NCBI GenBank assembly: GCA_002733805.1
Contig: NVXG01000005.1
Coordinates: forward strand, 37,054-101,053
Source: Robiginitomaculum sp.
GTDB lineage: Bacteria > Pseudomonadota > Alphaproteobacteria > Caulobacterales > Maricaulaceae
Length of the DNA: 64,000 nt
Reading direction: 5' to 3'
Under the pieces are notes generated by a model. It was not told where the DNA came from, did not search any database, and was given only the letters and a program-made list of their open reading frames with translations. Position numbers and translations under genes: made by a program. Shown here in pieces: positions 29,571-39,614 of the stretch; positions within the stretch are counted from its first letter, which is position 1; each line of letters begins with the position of its first letter.

Positions 29571-30926
29571 CTAAACCGCCACCAGTTTCACCCCAAAAAC
29601 CGTGCCCTTCTTGCTGGTTAATTTCAGGACCAAATCGCCTTGGTTGGCTCGGGCCAATTCGCGGGCGATGGCTAGGCCAAGGCCGGAGCCTTCTTTGCGG
29701 GACGAGCCGGAAAATGGGGTAAACAATTCATCTTGGATTTTTTGGGGGATGCCGGGTCCGGTATCGGTGATTTGCAATTCAATTGCCCCGTTGGTGGTGG
29801 TGACCTCGGCGATCAGTTCGCCTGCGCCTTGCATGGCTTGCGAAGCATTGCGTAGCAAATTGACCAATATCCGGTACAAATGATCTGGGTCGACCTTCAC
29901 GTCTACATTCCGCTCGACCTGATTTTGCCATTTCACCTTGCAGGTCGGCCCCATACAGGCATCAAGCCATGCGTCTTCCAGCGCCAGAAACAGCGACAGG
30001 GTTTGCGGGATCGGTTCCGGGTCCGGCGAGCGGCCATATTCCAGTGTGGTTCGGCTCAACGCCACGCCCCGATCGATGGAGCGGACCAGTCGTTCACCCA
30101 TTTTGCGGGTGCTTGGGTCATCGCTGTCCGCCAAGCGGTCTGATACCAGTTGGGCACTGGTCAGGATGTTTCGCATATCGTGATTGATTTTGGCCACAGC
30201 TTCACCCAAAGCGGCGAGCCGGGCTTTTTGGCCCAAGGCCTGTTGAACTTCGGTTTGCAGCAAGGCCAAATCCTCTTCTGCTGCCCCGATTTCATCGCGG
30301 CGGTTCGAAGGGATTGCGATCAGGGTCGGGTCTTCCGGCGATTGGCGAAATCGGGTCATAGCATTGGACAGATTTCGCATTGGTCGAACTAGCACATACA
30401 GCAATACGGCGTAAATAAAGGCTCCGGCCAGCACTGAGATAATCAATGACATCCAAAATGTACGGACGGAAAATGCAAATAATTCGTGGGCCAGATCAGC
30501 CTCCAGAACCATCACCTCCAAGAACCCGCCCTCATTGCCGGGCAGTTGATCAATCACCCGCAAGTATTTGGGTTGGCGCAGCAGTAACGAATCACAAGTA
30601 TCGACCAAAGCTTGGCCAATCGAAGGATTACGTAAATCGACCAGAGAATTATCGCCGGGTTCCAGCGGTGCCGGTAAAACAATTTCGCTGATGCCGTCCC
30701 GATTGATCCGTACCGCCTTGATCCCGGCGGTTTCGAGCATTTGTTTGGCCACATCTTCGGACACCATCATGTCTTCGGCAATTTCGACACCAATGACCAC
30801 TAGCCGAGCGGCTTGCACCCGGTCTTGTAGCCATTGCGAGCGAAAGGCTGCCGCAGAGGGTAAAAAGATGGCAATTTCAGCAAACATAACAAATAAAATG
30901 GTCAACCAAAGCAGGCGGCGACCCAA
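29571..30926 (-). CDS. Sensor histidine kinase
   Basis: Two TM segments, HAMP-like region, KINHDMRNILTSAQLVSDRL, DTGPGIP, KEGSGLGLAIARELARANQG. Confidence 0.88.
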   Translation of the reverse strand: MGRRLLWLTILFVMFAEIAIFLPSAAAFRSQWLQDRVQAARLVVIGVEIAEDMMVSEDVAKQMLETAGIKAVRINRDGISEIVLPAPLEPGDNSLVDLRNPSIGQALVDTCDSLLLRQPKYLRVIDQLPGNEGGFLEVMVLEADLAHELFAFSVRTFWMSLIISVLAGAFIYAVLLYVLVRPMRNLSNAMTRFRQSPEDPTLIAIPSNRRDEIGAAEEDLALLQTEVQQALGQKARLAALGEAVAKINHDMRNILTSAQLVSDRLADSDDPSTRKMGERLVRSIDRGVALSRTTLEYGRSPDPEPIPQTLSLFLALEDAWLDACMGPTCKVKWQNQVERNVDVKVDPDHLYRILVNLLRNASQAMQGAGELIAEVTTTNGAIELQITDTGPGIPQKIQDELFTPFSGSSRKEGSGLGLAIARELARANQGDLVLKLTSKKGTVFGVKLVAV

Positions 30927-31179
30927 CGATGTCCCACGTCGAGACGCAGGCTTGCTTGGTGCCGGTTTTTGCGCCGTTGCAGATGGTTGGTACTGGTCGA
31001 TGATAATCCCCGGTGCGATCTGATGTCCTGTTTACGCCGGGCCGGGCCTTTGGCGCAAACCAAAAGGATAAAAATAAGCAGAAAAACAGGCTAAATTCAA
31101 AGCGAAACGCTTGACTTGGCCCGCTTGGCCCCATAAAAACCGCCGCTCGAAACAAGTTCTAATTTCAAAGGCCGGTGCC

Positions 31180-31314
31180 ATGAAACGTACATTTCAACCA
31201 AGTAGAGTCGTGCGCGCACGTCGTCACGGATTTCGCTCGCGGATGGCAACCAAGTCAGGCCGTCTGGTTTTGGCCAGACGTCGGGCTCGTGGCCGCAAGG
31301 TGCTTAGCGCCTAA
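31180..31314 (+). CDS. rpmH: 50S ribosomal protein L34
   Basis: [44 protein letters not shown]. Confidence 0.98.
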   Translation: MKRTFQPSRVVRARRHGFRSRMATKSGRLVLARRRARGRKVLSA

Positions 31315-31321
31315 TCAAGCC

Positions 31322-31651
31322 ATGGCGACCCACCGCCTAACAATACGAAAACAGTTTTTATACGTGGCGCGGGGTCAGCGCGCGGCGCGACCCAATGTTG
31401 TGGTGCAAGCCCGTAAGGCTGTGCCGGAACAGTCCGGTATTCGAGCCGGATTTACCGCCACCAAAAAAATCGGCAATGCTGTGACGCGCAACCGCAGCAA
31501 AAGACGGCTCCGGGCGGCGGTACATGAACTGCTGGTTCCATATGGACAACCCGGTTGGGATTATGTTTTTATCGCGCGCAAAGCTACGGCGGATGTGAGT
31601 TGGTCGGTTCTGCTTGACGACATGAAAGCAGCATTGCTAAGGCTGCGCTAA
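31322..31651 (+). CDS. rnpA: Ribonuclease P protein component
   Basis: RAGFTATKKIGNAVTRNRSKRRLRAAVHEL, directly after rpmH. Confidence 0.95.
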   Translation: MATHRLTIRKQFLYVARGQRAARPNVVVQARKAVPEQSGIRAGFTATKKIGNAVTRNRSKRRLRAAVHELLVPYGQPGWDYVFIARKATADVSWSVLLDDMKAALLRLR

Positions 31652-31715
31652 CCAAATGTAGGTCGGTCTGCTGCGCAGGCCAAAGGCCGGAACGTGCCAT
31701 AGGAAAGCCAAACGC

Positions 31716-33512
31716 ATGGAAGACCAAAAAAATCTGTTTCTGGCCATTGGATTGGCGCTGGTGGTGCTGACCATTTATCAGTTTTTGGTGGTAGAACCTG
31801 CCGCCAAACAACGCCGCGCCGCACAACAGGTCGAACAGGTGTTGGCTGAGGCAGAGGCCAAGCCGGCCGATCCGGTGGCTGAACTGATCAATCAAGTTGG
31901 CCGCCAAGCGCTGCAAGCTTCGACAAAAATAAGTATCGACTCACCGGCATTGGATGGATCAATCACTGCCTATGGCGGTCGGTTCAATGATTTGTTTCTG
32001 AAAAAATATCGCGAAGAGCTCGACCCGGACAGCCCGGAAGTTCAATTGCTTGACCCAGCACTGGATAAGGGCGGTAAATTTGCCATGTTTGGTTGGCGAG
32101 CAGCAGACGAGGGCGCCAACAACACCTTACCCGGACTGGAAACCAGCTGGCAGCTGACCAAGGGCAATGTTCTGGCCCCCGGTGCGCCGTTGGAGTTTTC
32201 CTATACCAGCAGTGAAAGCCTAGTGTTTACCCGGACCATTGAAATAGATGATTTGTATATGTTTACCGTGACCGACCGGGTGGTGAACGAAGGGGCAATG
32301 ACCCGCAGCATTCGACCCTTTGGTCAAGTGCGAAAATATGGTGATCCAACCGTTTTGCCCAAAAACGCCACTACTATGGAAAAACGCAAACTGCGCGGCA
32401 GTTTTGTCTCTCACCAAGGGGTGATTGGCGCGGTAGAGGGTGAAAACATCAAATACAATTACAAGAAAATCCGTAAAGGCGGCGGCTCGATCACCGGCAC
32501 CGGCGGCTGGATTGGCTTTACCTCGAAATATTGGCTGACTGCGGTGATTGCCCCCAATGATGAACCATTGGAAGCCAGTACAAGAATGTTCCGTTCCTCA
32601 CGCGGTGAAGACGTATTTGAAGCCAGCTTTATGGGTGCGGCGCGCGAGATCGCTCCGGGTGGCCAGACAGAAGTGCAAATGCGCCTGTTTTCTGGGGCCA
32701 AGGAAGTCAGCGTCTTGCAGGACTATCAGAATGATTTGGAAATTGCGCGCTTTGATACGGCGATTGACTGGGGTCTGTTCTGGTTCCTGACCCGGCCATA
32801 TTTCAAAGTGTTGGACTGGCTCTATGGCATTGTCGGGAATTTCGGCCTGGCCATTATGGCGCTGACCGTCATCATTAAAGCGCTCTTTTTTCCATTGGCT
32901 AACAAATCATATGAGTCGATGGCACGCATGAAAGCCTTGCAGCCCAAAATGGAAGAGCTGAAGGCGTTGCACAAAGATGATGGGCAAAAAATACAACAAG
33001 AAACCATGGCGCTGTATCAACGCGAAAAGGTTAGCCCGTTTGGTGGCTGCTTGCCGATCTTGCTGCAAATTCCGGTGTTTTTTGCGCTCTATAAGACGTT
33101 GTATATTTCACTGGAAATGCGTCATGCGCCGTTTTTTGGCTGGATACGGGATTTGTCAGAACCTGATCCAACCGCGATTGGCAATTTGTTCGGCTTGATC
33201 CCTTGGGACCCGACCGGCATTCCGGTTTTGGGCTCGGTGTTGGCAGTGGGTGTCTGGCCGCTGATCATGGGGTTGACCATGGGCGCACAGCAAATGCTCA
33301 ATCCACCGGCTCCGGACCCAGTGCAGCGGAAGATTTTTGCCTTCATGCCGGTTATTTTCACCATTATGATGGCGCCGTTTGCGGCCGGGTTGGTGATCTA
33401 CTGGTCGTGGAACAACTTCCTTTCCCTGATCCAGCAATATATCATCACCCGCAAGAACGGTGTGGAAACCCCGCTGGATAAATGGCTGGGCAAAGGTGGA
33501 GCCAAAAACTGA
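31716..33512 (+). CDS. yidC: Membrane protein insertase YidC
   Basis: MEDQKNLFLAIGLALVVLTIYQFLVV...WLYGIVGNFGLAIMALTVIIKALFFPLANKSYESMARMKALQPKMEEL. Confidence 0.98.
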   Translation: MEDQKNLFLAIGLALVVLTIYQFLVVEPAAKQRRAAQQVEQVLAEAEAKPADPVAELINQVGRQALQASTKISIDSPALDGSITAYGGRFNDLFLKKYREELDPDSPEVQLLDPALDKGGKFAMFGWRAADEGANNTLPGLETSWQLTKGNVLAPGAPLEFSYTSSESLVFTRTIEIDDLYMFTVTDRVVNEGAMTRSIRPFGQVRKYGDPTVLPKNATTMEKRKLRGSFVSHQGVIGAVEGENIKYNYKKIRKGGGSITGTGGWIGFTSKYWLTAVIAPNDEPLEASTRMFRSSRGEDVFEASFMGAAREIAPGGQTEVQMRLFSGAKEVSVLQDYQNDLEIARFDTAIDWGLFWFLTRPYFKVLDWLYGIVGNFGLAIMALTVIIKALFFPLANKSYESMARMKALQPKMEELKALHKDDGQKIQQETMALYQREKVSPFGGCLPILLQIPVFFALYKTLYISLEMRHAPFFGWIRDLSEPDPTAIGNLFGLIPWDPTGIPVLGSVLAVGVWPLIMGLTMGAQQMLNPPAPDPVQRKIFAFMPVIFTIMMAPFAAGLVIYWSWNNFLSLIQQYIITRKNGVETPLDKWLGKGGAKN

Positions 33513-34189
33513 CCGATGAAGAAAGCCAAGCCCTGAACGAGAAGAAGCGCGAAACAGCACGATTGTTGTTTGCCCGTGAGTGCCGCTTTGTCATGGGCGC
33601 GGTGGACCTGAAACACCTGCCACCGCCAGACCTACCCGAAGTGGCCTTTGCTGGGCGCTCCAATGTGGGCAAGTCCACCTTGCTAAATGCAATCACTGGA
33701 CGCAAGGCGCTAGCCCGGGCTTCCAACACACCGGGGCGCACCCGCGAGCTAAATTTTTTCAATCTGGACGACCGCTTGATGCTGGTTGATCTGCCGGGCT
33801 ACGGCTATGCGCGGACCTCGCGCGATGTGGTGGAACGCTGGACCAAATTGACCCGGGCCTACCTGAAAGGTCGGGCCAACTTAACCCGGTGTTTTTTGCT
33901 GATTGATGGCCGCCATGGGATCAAGCCCAATGATCTGGCCATTATGGACGAATTTGATGAGGCCGCCGTGGTCTATCAACTGGTCCTGACCAAATTTGAC
34001 AAAGTGAAACAAGGCGAGAGATCCAAAGTTTTGGAAAAAACACGCGCCGCCATTGCCAAACGACCGGCAGCTCACCCAGAGATATTGGGCGTTAGCTCGC
34101 ACAAGGGTGATGGCATTGCTGATTTACGTCTGGCCATGTTGGACCTAGCCTTGGTTGAGCCGCGCAAATCTGAGGAGAGCAGCGAGTAA
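33482..34189 (+). CDS. engB: Ribosome biogenesis GTP-binding protein YihA/YsxC
   Basis: EVAFAGRSNVGKSTLLNAITGRKALARASNTPGRTRELNFF, LVDLPGYGYA. Start possibly internal. Confidence 0.96.
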   Translation: MAGQRWSQKLTDEESQALNEKKRETARLLFARECRFVMGAVDLKHLPPPDLPEVAFAGRSNVGKSTLLNAITGRKALARASNTPGRTRELNFFNLDDRLMLVDLPGYGYARTSRDVVERWTKLTRAYLKGRANLTRCFLLIDGRHGIKPNDLAIMDEFDEAAVVYQLVLTKFDKVKQGERSKVLEKTRAAIAKRPAAHPEILGVSSHKGDGIADLRLAMLDLALVEPRKSEESSE

Positions 34190-35220
34190 TGGTCCGGTTG
34201 TCGGCATTGTTACTGATTGTGCTGAGCTTCGGATTATACCTGTTTGGGGCCGGTTCTGTCCGTGCAGCGGGACAGGAACTTTGCAATGAAACCAGCTATA
34301 TCTTGTATTCCGCCATTGCGTTTCCCGAACATGGCGAACTGATTTCCGAAGGCTGGAACCGGTTGCGCCCCGGTGAGTGCCGCACGGTATTGCCCGCGCC
34401 CATTCCGCCCGGAGATTATTATGTTTTTGCCCATTCATCGCCGTCGCATCGCGGCGGGATACGCCAATGGAGTGGCCCAACCCCGCTTTGCGTTGATATT
34501 GGTCATTTTTCAGTGGCGGCCATGGCCAATTGCCAAAACCTGGGTCTGGAAGCGCGCAGTTTTCATGTGATTGATGGCAACCCACCAGATGGCAGGCGCA
34601 CGATCTTTACCGAAACCGGGGAGTTTGGAACCCGGGCTGGGTTGGCCGGGTTGCAGCGCCTATTGGGCGATAATGGTTTGAATGTAAGCAGAGTGGATGG
34701 CTATGCCGGGCGGCGTACCCAGATTGCGGTGCGTAGTTATCTCAAACAGATGAGAGTGGCCGAGCGCCCCAGCGATGCCAGTTTGATGGATATGCTGGAA
34801 AAGACCGGAGCCAAGGCAATTCGCGCCACCGGGTTGGAGGTCTGTAATCAGGCGGATGAACGCATCTGGACGGCCTACGCCCACCGGCGGGGCAATCAAT
34901 GGGAAAGTCGTGGTTGGTGGTCCTTGGCCAGTGGCGCTTGCATGCAATTGATCAATCAGCCCATTTCCAAACGCGACAAATACTACATTTATGCCGGCCT
35001 GGAGCAACCTGGTGGCGAAACAGGCTTGGTGAATGCCAAAGAGACTTTTTGTATTTCACAGGTTAAGTTCTCAATATTTGGTCGTCATGATTGTGGCATT
35101 AGGGGGTATCTGGAAACCCCGTTTGCCAAGGTTGAGATGAGCAAGGAGAAATTGACCAAAGTGATTTTTACAGCAGAAGATTTTGGGGCAAACAAAACCT
35201 CCGGGTTGGTGGTGCAATGA
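34189..35220 (+). CDS. Secreted protein with two DUF1036-like domains around a peptidoglycan-binding-like segment
   Basis: LCNETSYILYSAIAFPEHGELISEGWNRLRPGECRTVL and VCNQADERIWTAYAHRRGNQWESRGWWSLASGACMQLI are two copies of one pattern; LQRLLGDNGLNVSRVDGYAGRRTQIAVRSYLKQMRV lies between. Confidence 0.75.
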   Translation: MVRLSALLLIVLSFGLYLFGAGSVRAAGQELCNETSYILYSAIAFPEHGELISEGWNRLRPGECRTVLPAPIPPGDYYVFAHSSPSHRGGIRQWSGPTPLCVDIGHFSVAAMANCQNLGLEARSFHVIDGNPPDGRRTIFTETGEFGTRAGLAGLQRLLGDNGLNVSRVDGYAGRRTQIAVRSYLKQMRVAERPSDASLMDMLEKTGAKAIRATGLEVCNQADERIWTAYAHRRGNQWESRGWWSLASGACMQLINQPISKRDKYYIYAGLEQPGGETGLVNAKETFCISQVKFSIFGRHDCGIRGYLETPFAKVEMSKEKLTKVIFTAEDFGANKTSGLVVQ

Positions 35221-35915
35221 TCCGCCGGTTGCAAGCCAGCCGCAATTGGGTGTTTGATCTGGACAATACCTTGTACCCGGCCGAGTGCGATCTGTTCGCG
35301 CAGATCGACCAACGCATGACCAAGTTTGTGTCTGAATATCTGCAAATGCATCCGGAAAAAGCCCGCAAGCTCCAAAAAAAGTATTATCTGGAACACGGCA
35401 CCACGTTGAACGGTTTGATGGAAAATCACCGGATCGAGCCAGAAGAATTCCTTGAGTTTGTCCACGATATTGACCATTCGGTCTTGCCGCACAGCCCTGA
35501 TCTGCGCCGGGCCATCGAGGCGCTGCCGGGCCGCAAAATGGTATTCACCAACGGCTCCAATGGTCATGCAACTTCGGTTTTAGCGGCCCTAGGGCTACAG
35601 GATATTTTTGACGGCATTGTCGACATCGAAGCCACTGGATTTATACCCAAACCGTCCCAACCGGCCTATGACCATCTGGTGAAACACTTTGATCTTGTGC
35701 CCGATCAGTCGGTATTATTCGAAGACCTGTCGCGTAATTTATTGCCAGCCCATGACATGGGATTTGTGACCGTTTTGGTTTATTCGAACAAGGACTGGAG
35801 CCATGAACCCGAAGCGGCCCGTCCGGCCAGCTCTAGCGCTACAGAACAACACGTACATTTCTCTACCGATAACCTAACCGAATTCCTGGTCAATTTGAGC
35901 GGAGAGCCGTCATGA
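35217..35915 (+). CDS. HAD family pyrimidine 5'-nucleotidase-like hydrolase
   Basis: [51 protein letters not shown]. Confidence 0.9.
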   Translation: MIRRLQASRNWVFDLDNTLYPAECDLFAQIDQRMTKFVSEYLQMHPEKARKLQKKYYLEHGTTLNGLMENHRIEPEEFLEFVHDIDHSVLPHSPDLRRAIEALPGRKMVFTNGSNGHATSVLAALGLQDIFDGIVDIEATGFIPKPSQPAYDHLVKHFDLVPDQSVLFEDLSRNLLPAHDMGFVTVLVYSNKDWSHEPEAARPASSSATEQHVHFSTDNLTEFLVNLSGEPS

Positions 35916-36724
35916 ACCAACAACAGGCTAAATCCATTATCGAAGCGGCATCTGCTGGTGAGGCCATTGATGAGGCGGTGGTTCGAGAAGCGGTGGATGC
36001 AGCCTTTGGTTGGCTTGACGATGGCTCGGCGCGGGTGGCTGAACCTCTGCCCAGCGGGGAGTGGCAGGTCAATGTCTGGCTGAAACAAGCCGTGTTGCTG
36101 AGCTTTGGCCTGTTCCCGTCGGCATTGGTTGAGCGCGGTGATCTGGGCAATAATTTTGACAAAATGCCGCGCAAAACCGAAGGCTGGACCGAAGCAGACT
36201 TTGCCAATGCAGGGTTTCGCATGGTGCCGCCGGCCAATGTGCGGCGCGGGGCATTTATTGGCCGCGACGTGGTTTTGATGCCGTCTTTTGTCAATGTCGG
36301 AGCCTATGTCGGCAATGGCACCATGATCGACACCTGGGCCTCGGTTGGCTCATGCGCGCAAGTCGGGGCCAATTGCCATATCTCGGCTGGTGCCGGGATC
36401 GGCGGCGTGCTGGAGCCGCTACAGGCCAATCCGGTGATCATCGAGGACAATTGCTTTATCGGGGCGCGCTCCGAAGTGGTCGAAGGCATGTTTATCGGCG
36501 AAGGCTCAGTGCTGGCCATGGGCGTGTTCATCACCAAAAGCACCAAAATTGTCGATCGGGCGACCGGCGAGATCAGCTATGGCCGGGTGCCACCATACTC
36601 TGTCGTGGTGCCGGGCGCGTTGCCCGACCCCAAAGGCGGACCGTCATTGGCCTGTGCCGTGATCATCAAAACCGTCGACGCTCAAACCCGCGCCAAAACC
36701 GCCATCAATGATCTGTTGCGGTAG
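35912..36724 (+). CDS. dapD: 2,3,4,5-tetrahydropyridine-2,6-dicarboxylate N-succinyltransferase
   Basis: Hexapeptide-repeat enzyme: [42 protein letters not shown]...[32 protein letters not shown]. Confidence 0.97.
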   Translation: MNQQQAKSIIEAASAGEAIDEAVVREAVDAAFGWLDDGSARVAEPLPSGEWQVNVWLKQAVLLSFGLFPSALVERGDLGNNFDKMPRKTEGWTEADFANAGFRMVPPANVRRGAFIGRDVVLMPSFVNVGAYVGNGTMIDTWASVGSCAQVGANCHISAGAGIGGVLEPLQANPVIIEDNCFIGARSEVVEGMFIGEGSVLAMGVFITKSTKIVDRATGEISYGRVPPYSVVVPGALPDPKGGPSLACAVIIKTVDAQTRAKTAINDLLR

Positions 36725-36754
36725 TTTATTCGGATAGCCGCCTTCGCGGTTCCC

Positions 36755-36840
36755 GGATTTAGTCCGGGGTCCAGACCAACTAGATGCAAATGGCAATCAG
36801 CAAAGCTGGACCCCGGCTCGAAGGCCGGGGACCGGGGTGG
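36755..36840. repeat. Inverted intergenic repeat (ccggggtccag / ctggaccccgg)
   Basis: Arms visible in the dapD-DUF885 spacer; related string at ~38820-38842. Confidence 0.6.
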
Positions 36841-36858
36841 GGTGTGTCCATGCCGCTT

Positions 36859-36975
36859 GCCGATGCTTCGAGGCCGCTTCGCGGCACCTCAGCATGAGGT
36901 GGTTTTTGAAACGAACCCAACCCACACCTCCCACCTCATGCTGAGGTGCGACCAAAGGGAGCCTCGAAGCATCGG
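36859..36975. repeat. Palindromic intergenic repeat, copy 2
   Basis: gccgatgcttcgagg...cacctcagcatgagg / cctcatgctgaggtg...cctcgaagcatcggc, with a spacer nearly identical to copy 1. Confidence 0.85.
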
Positions 36976-37071
36976 CGAGCGTCGAGAACCGGTTTGTCAA
37001 TTGCTGAAGTACTGTGTTACTGCTTGAACAACAAAACAGGGCCACATTGGCTGCGGTTCAGGGGAACTCAC

Positions 37072-38805
37072 ATGACAATCAAAAATCTTTTATTGGCTAC
37101 GTCAATTGCTGCGCTCGCCGTGTTGGGCGGTTGCGCGCCTGCTGATGAAAACGCATCGGCTCCGGAGCAAATTCAGCCCACGACCCAGTGGAGCACTTTT
37201 CGTGCGGCATTTTTGGACGAGTATTTTCAGGTGAACCCGACCTTTGCGGTGTATCAAGGCAAACACGAATTTGACAGTCAATTGCCCGATTGGAGCAAAC
37301 CGGGTCTCAATTATCAGATCAAAAGCCGCCAGCAAGCCATTGCAGACGCCTAAGCCTTGAACGACACAAACTGGAGCGAAGCCGACAAGTTTGAACGGAA
37401 TTATTTAATTGCCACCTTACAAGGTGAATTGTTCTGGTTGGTCGAGGCCGATCAAATGCACAAAAACCCAAGATATTATCTGGGGGCGCTTGATCCGAAT
37501 GTGTATATCGCACGGCCCTATGCCGATGCTGAAACCCGGATGAAAGCGTTTATTACCTATGCGAAAAACGTACCCTTGGCCGCCGCGCAGATCGAAGCCA
37601 ATTTACAATTGCCACTGCCGGAAACCTTCCTGAAATTAGGCCAAGCCGGATTTGGTGGCTTTGCCAACTATTATTCGGGCGATGCCAAACTGGCATTTGC
37701 CGATGTAGACAATGAGCAATTGCAAGCTGAGTTTGACCAAGTAGCTGCCGCTGCGGCCACCGCCATGCAAAAGCTGTCTGATCATATAGGCTCAGTACCC
37801 GCCACGGCGGACGGCTTTGCGCTGGGCGCTACGAACTTTTCCCAAATGGTGGCCAGCACCGAAGGGGTGGACATTCCGTTGGAAGAACTAAAAGCCATTG
37901 GGTTGGCTGATCTGCAGCGCAACCAGCAGGCATTGGCCAATGCCTGTGCTGATTTTGCGCCAGATGCGTCGATCGTTGATTGCATGGCCAAAATGGCGGC
38001 GAACAAGCCAACCAATGGCCCGGTGCAAGAAGCCCGCGATCAATTGCCGCCTTTGCGCGAATTTTTGGTGACCGAGGATTTGGTCAGCATTCCAGGAACC
38101 GAATTGGCGCTGGTCGAAGAATCGCCGCCCTATAATCGCCAGAACTCGGCCTATATCGACATTCCCGGCCCGTATGAAACCGGCCTGCCTTCGGTGTATT
38201 ATATCTCGCCGCCCGACCCGAGCTGGGACGAGGCGACCCGCGCCGCCTATATTCCCGGTAAAATGGACCTGTTGGGCACGTCGATCCATGAAGTATGGCC
38301 CGGTCATTTCTTAAACTTCCTGCATGCCAATCGGGCCGGTTCAATCTTTGGCAAATTGTTTGTCGGCTATGCCTTCGCCGAAGGGTGGGCGCACTATAGC
38401 GAAGAAATGATGTTTGAGGCTGGATTGCACGCCGGAAACCCGGAAGCTAAAATCGGCCAACTGGCCAATGCCTTGCTGCGAAACTGTCGGTATTTGTCGG
38501 CTATTGGCTTGCATGCGGAAGGCATGAGCGTCGAGCAGAGCTATCAGATGTTCCGCAATGAATGTTATCAAGATGTCGGTAATGCGCGCCAACAAGCGGC
38601 ACGCGGCACCTATGATCCGGCCTACTTGAATTACACCATGGGCAAATTGATGATCCGCAAATTGCGCGAAGACTGGACAGCAACCCGCGGCGGACGGGCC
38701 GCTTGGAAAGCCTTTCACGATGAGTTTTTGTCCTATGGTGGTCCGCCCATTCCCATGGTGCGGCAATCCATGATGAATGAGGCCGAGGCTAAGGCCAAGT
38801 TCTAG
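37072..38805 (+). pseudogene. DUF885 family lipoprotein/peptidase interrupted by one in-frame TAA (37351-37353)
   Basis: 37072..37353 and 37357..38805 are in the same frame. N-terminus LLATSIAALAVLGGCAP is a lipobox; HEVWPGHFLNFLHANR and AFAEGWAHYSEEMM are in the second part. Confidence 0.8.
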
Positions 38806-38860
38806 GCGGCGGTCCCGGTCCCCGCCCCAGAGCCGGGGTCCAGTTCTTTTATGTTACGAT

Positions 38861-38960
38861 CCCCTCATCCCGACCTTCTCCCCACGGGAGAAGGGGCGCA
38901 GCTGGAATGCTCGGGGCAATAGTACTCCTTCTCCCGTCCGGGAGAGGCTTGGGGTGAGGG
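38861..38960. repeat. Inverted repeat between DUF885 and mlaC-like genes
   Basis: cccctcatcccgaccttctccccacgggagaagg ... ccttctcccgtccgggagaggcttggggtgagggg. Confidence 0.7.
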
Positions 38961-38992
38961 GCAACCATCAAATTCAATTACCGCAGTGCGGG

Positions 38993-39601
38993 TTATGGCT
39001 TTGCGGTCTTAGCCCGCAACATATCGGCAGCGGATGCAACCTTACCGCCATGATTGGCGATGTAAGCGGTGATTTCGCTGCGTTGTTGTACGGCTAGCCA
39101 AATGCCGAAGGCTTCCAGATCAATCACTTTGGAAACGCCGTCTTTGGTCCGAACCCGCCAGCGTACTTTTAAGGGTTTATCCAGCGCCCCGCCTGAAATG
39201 GTGGTGCTGACCACGGCATCGCCCGGCTTGCGGTCGACCGACCCGGTTACCAGAAACGTCTCGCCGCCATAGCGGGTTAGGCTGTCTTGGTAAATGCCTT
39301 TGGCATAATCAGTAAAGGCGCTCTGAAAATCGGCATAAACAGCGGCATCCAAATTCCGGGCGTATTTGCCCAAGGAGAAGCGCGATACTTTGCGAATATC
39401 GACAATCTGGTCAATGAACTGGCCAAATTGTTCGCTGCGTTGAGTTTCGCTTAAGCCGGTATTGCTTAAAATATCCAACCCGGCACCGGCTTGCTCACGC
39501 ACAAAGTCTTCTTCGGCTGGTCCGGCAAAGGCACTAGGTGCGACCAGCAGCAGAGCGCTGACCATCAGGGTGCGCGGGATCAATTTGCTAAAAATACTCA
39601 T
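38993..39601 (-). CDS. MlaC/Ttg2D-like phospholipid-binding protein
   Basis: Signal peptide; FGQFIDQIVDIRKVSRFSLGKYARNLDAAVYADFQSAFTDYAKGIYQDSLTRYGGETFLVTGS. Paired with MlaA. Confidence 0.85.
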   Translation of the reverse strand: MSIFSKLIPRTLMVSALLLVAPSAFAGPAEEDFVREQAGAGLDILSNTGLSETQRSEQFGQFIDQIVDIRKVSRFSLGKYARNLDAAVYADFQSAFTDYAKGIYQDSLTRYGGETFLVTGSVDRKPGDAVVSTTISGGALDKPLKVRWRVRTKDGVSKVIDLEAFGIWLAVQQRSEITAYIANHGGKVASAADMLRAKTAKP

Positions 39602-39614
39602 GTTTCATGAACCT

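Noticed and set aside
35085-35567. 160-aa minus-strand ORF
   Set aside because: Antisense across the DUF1036 protein and HAD hydrolase; no motif.
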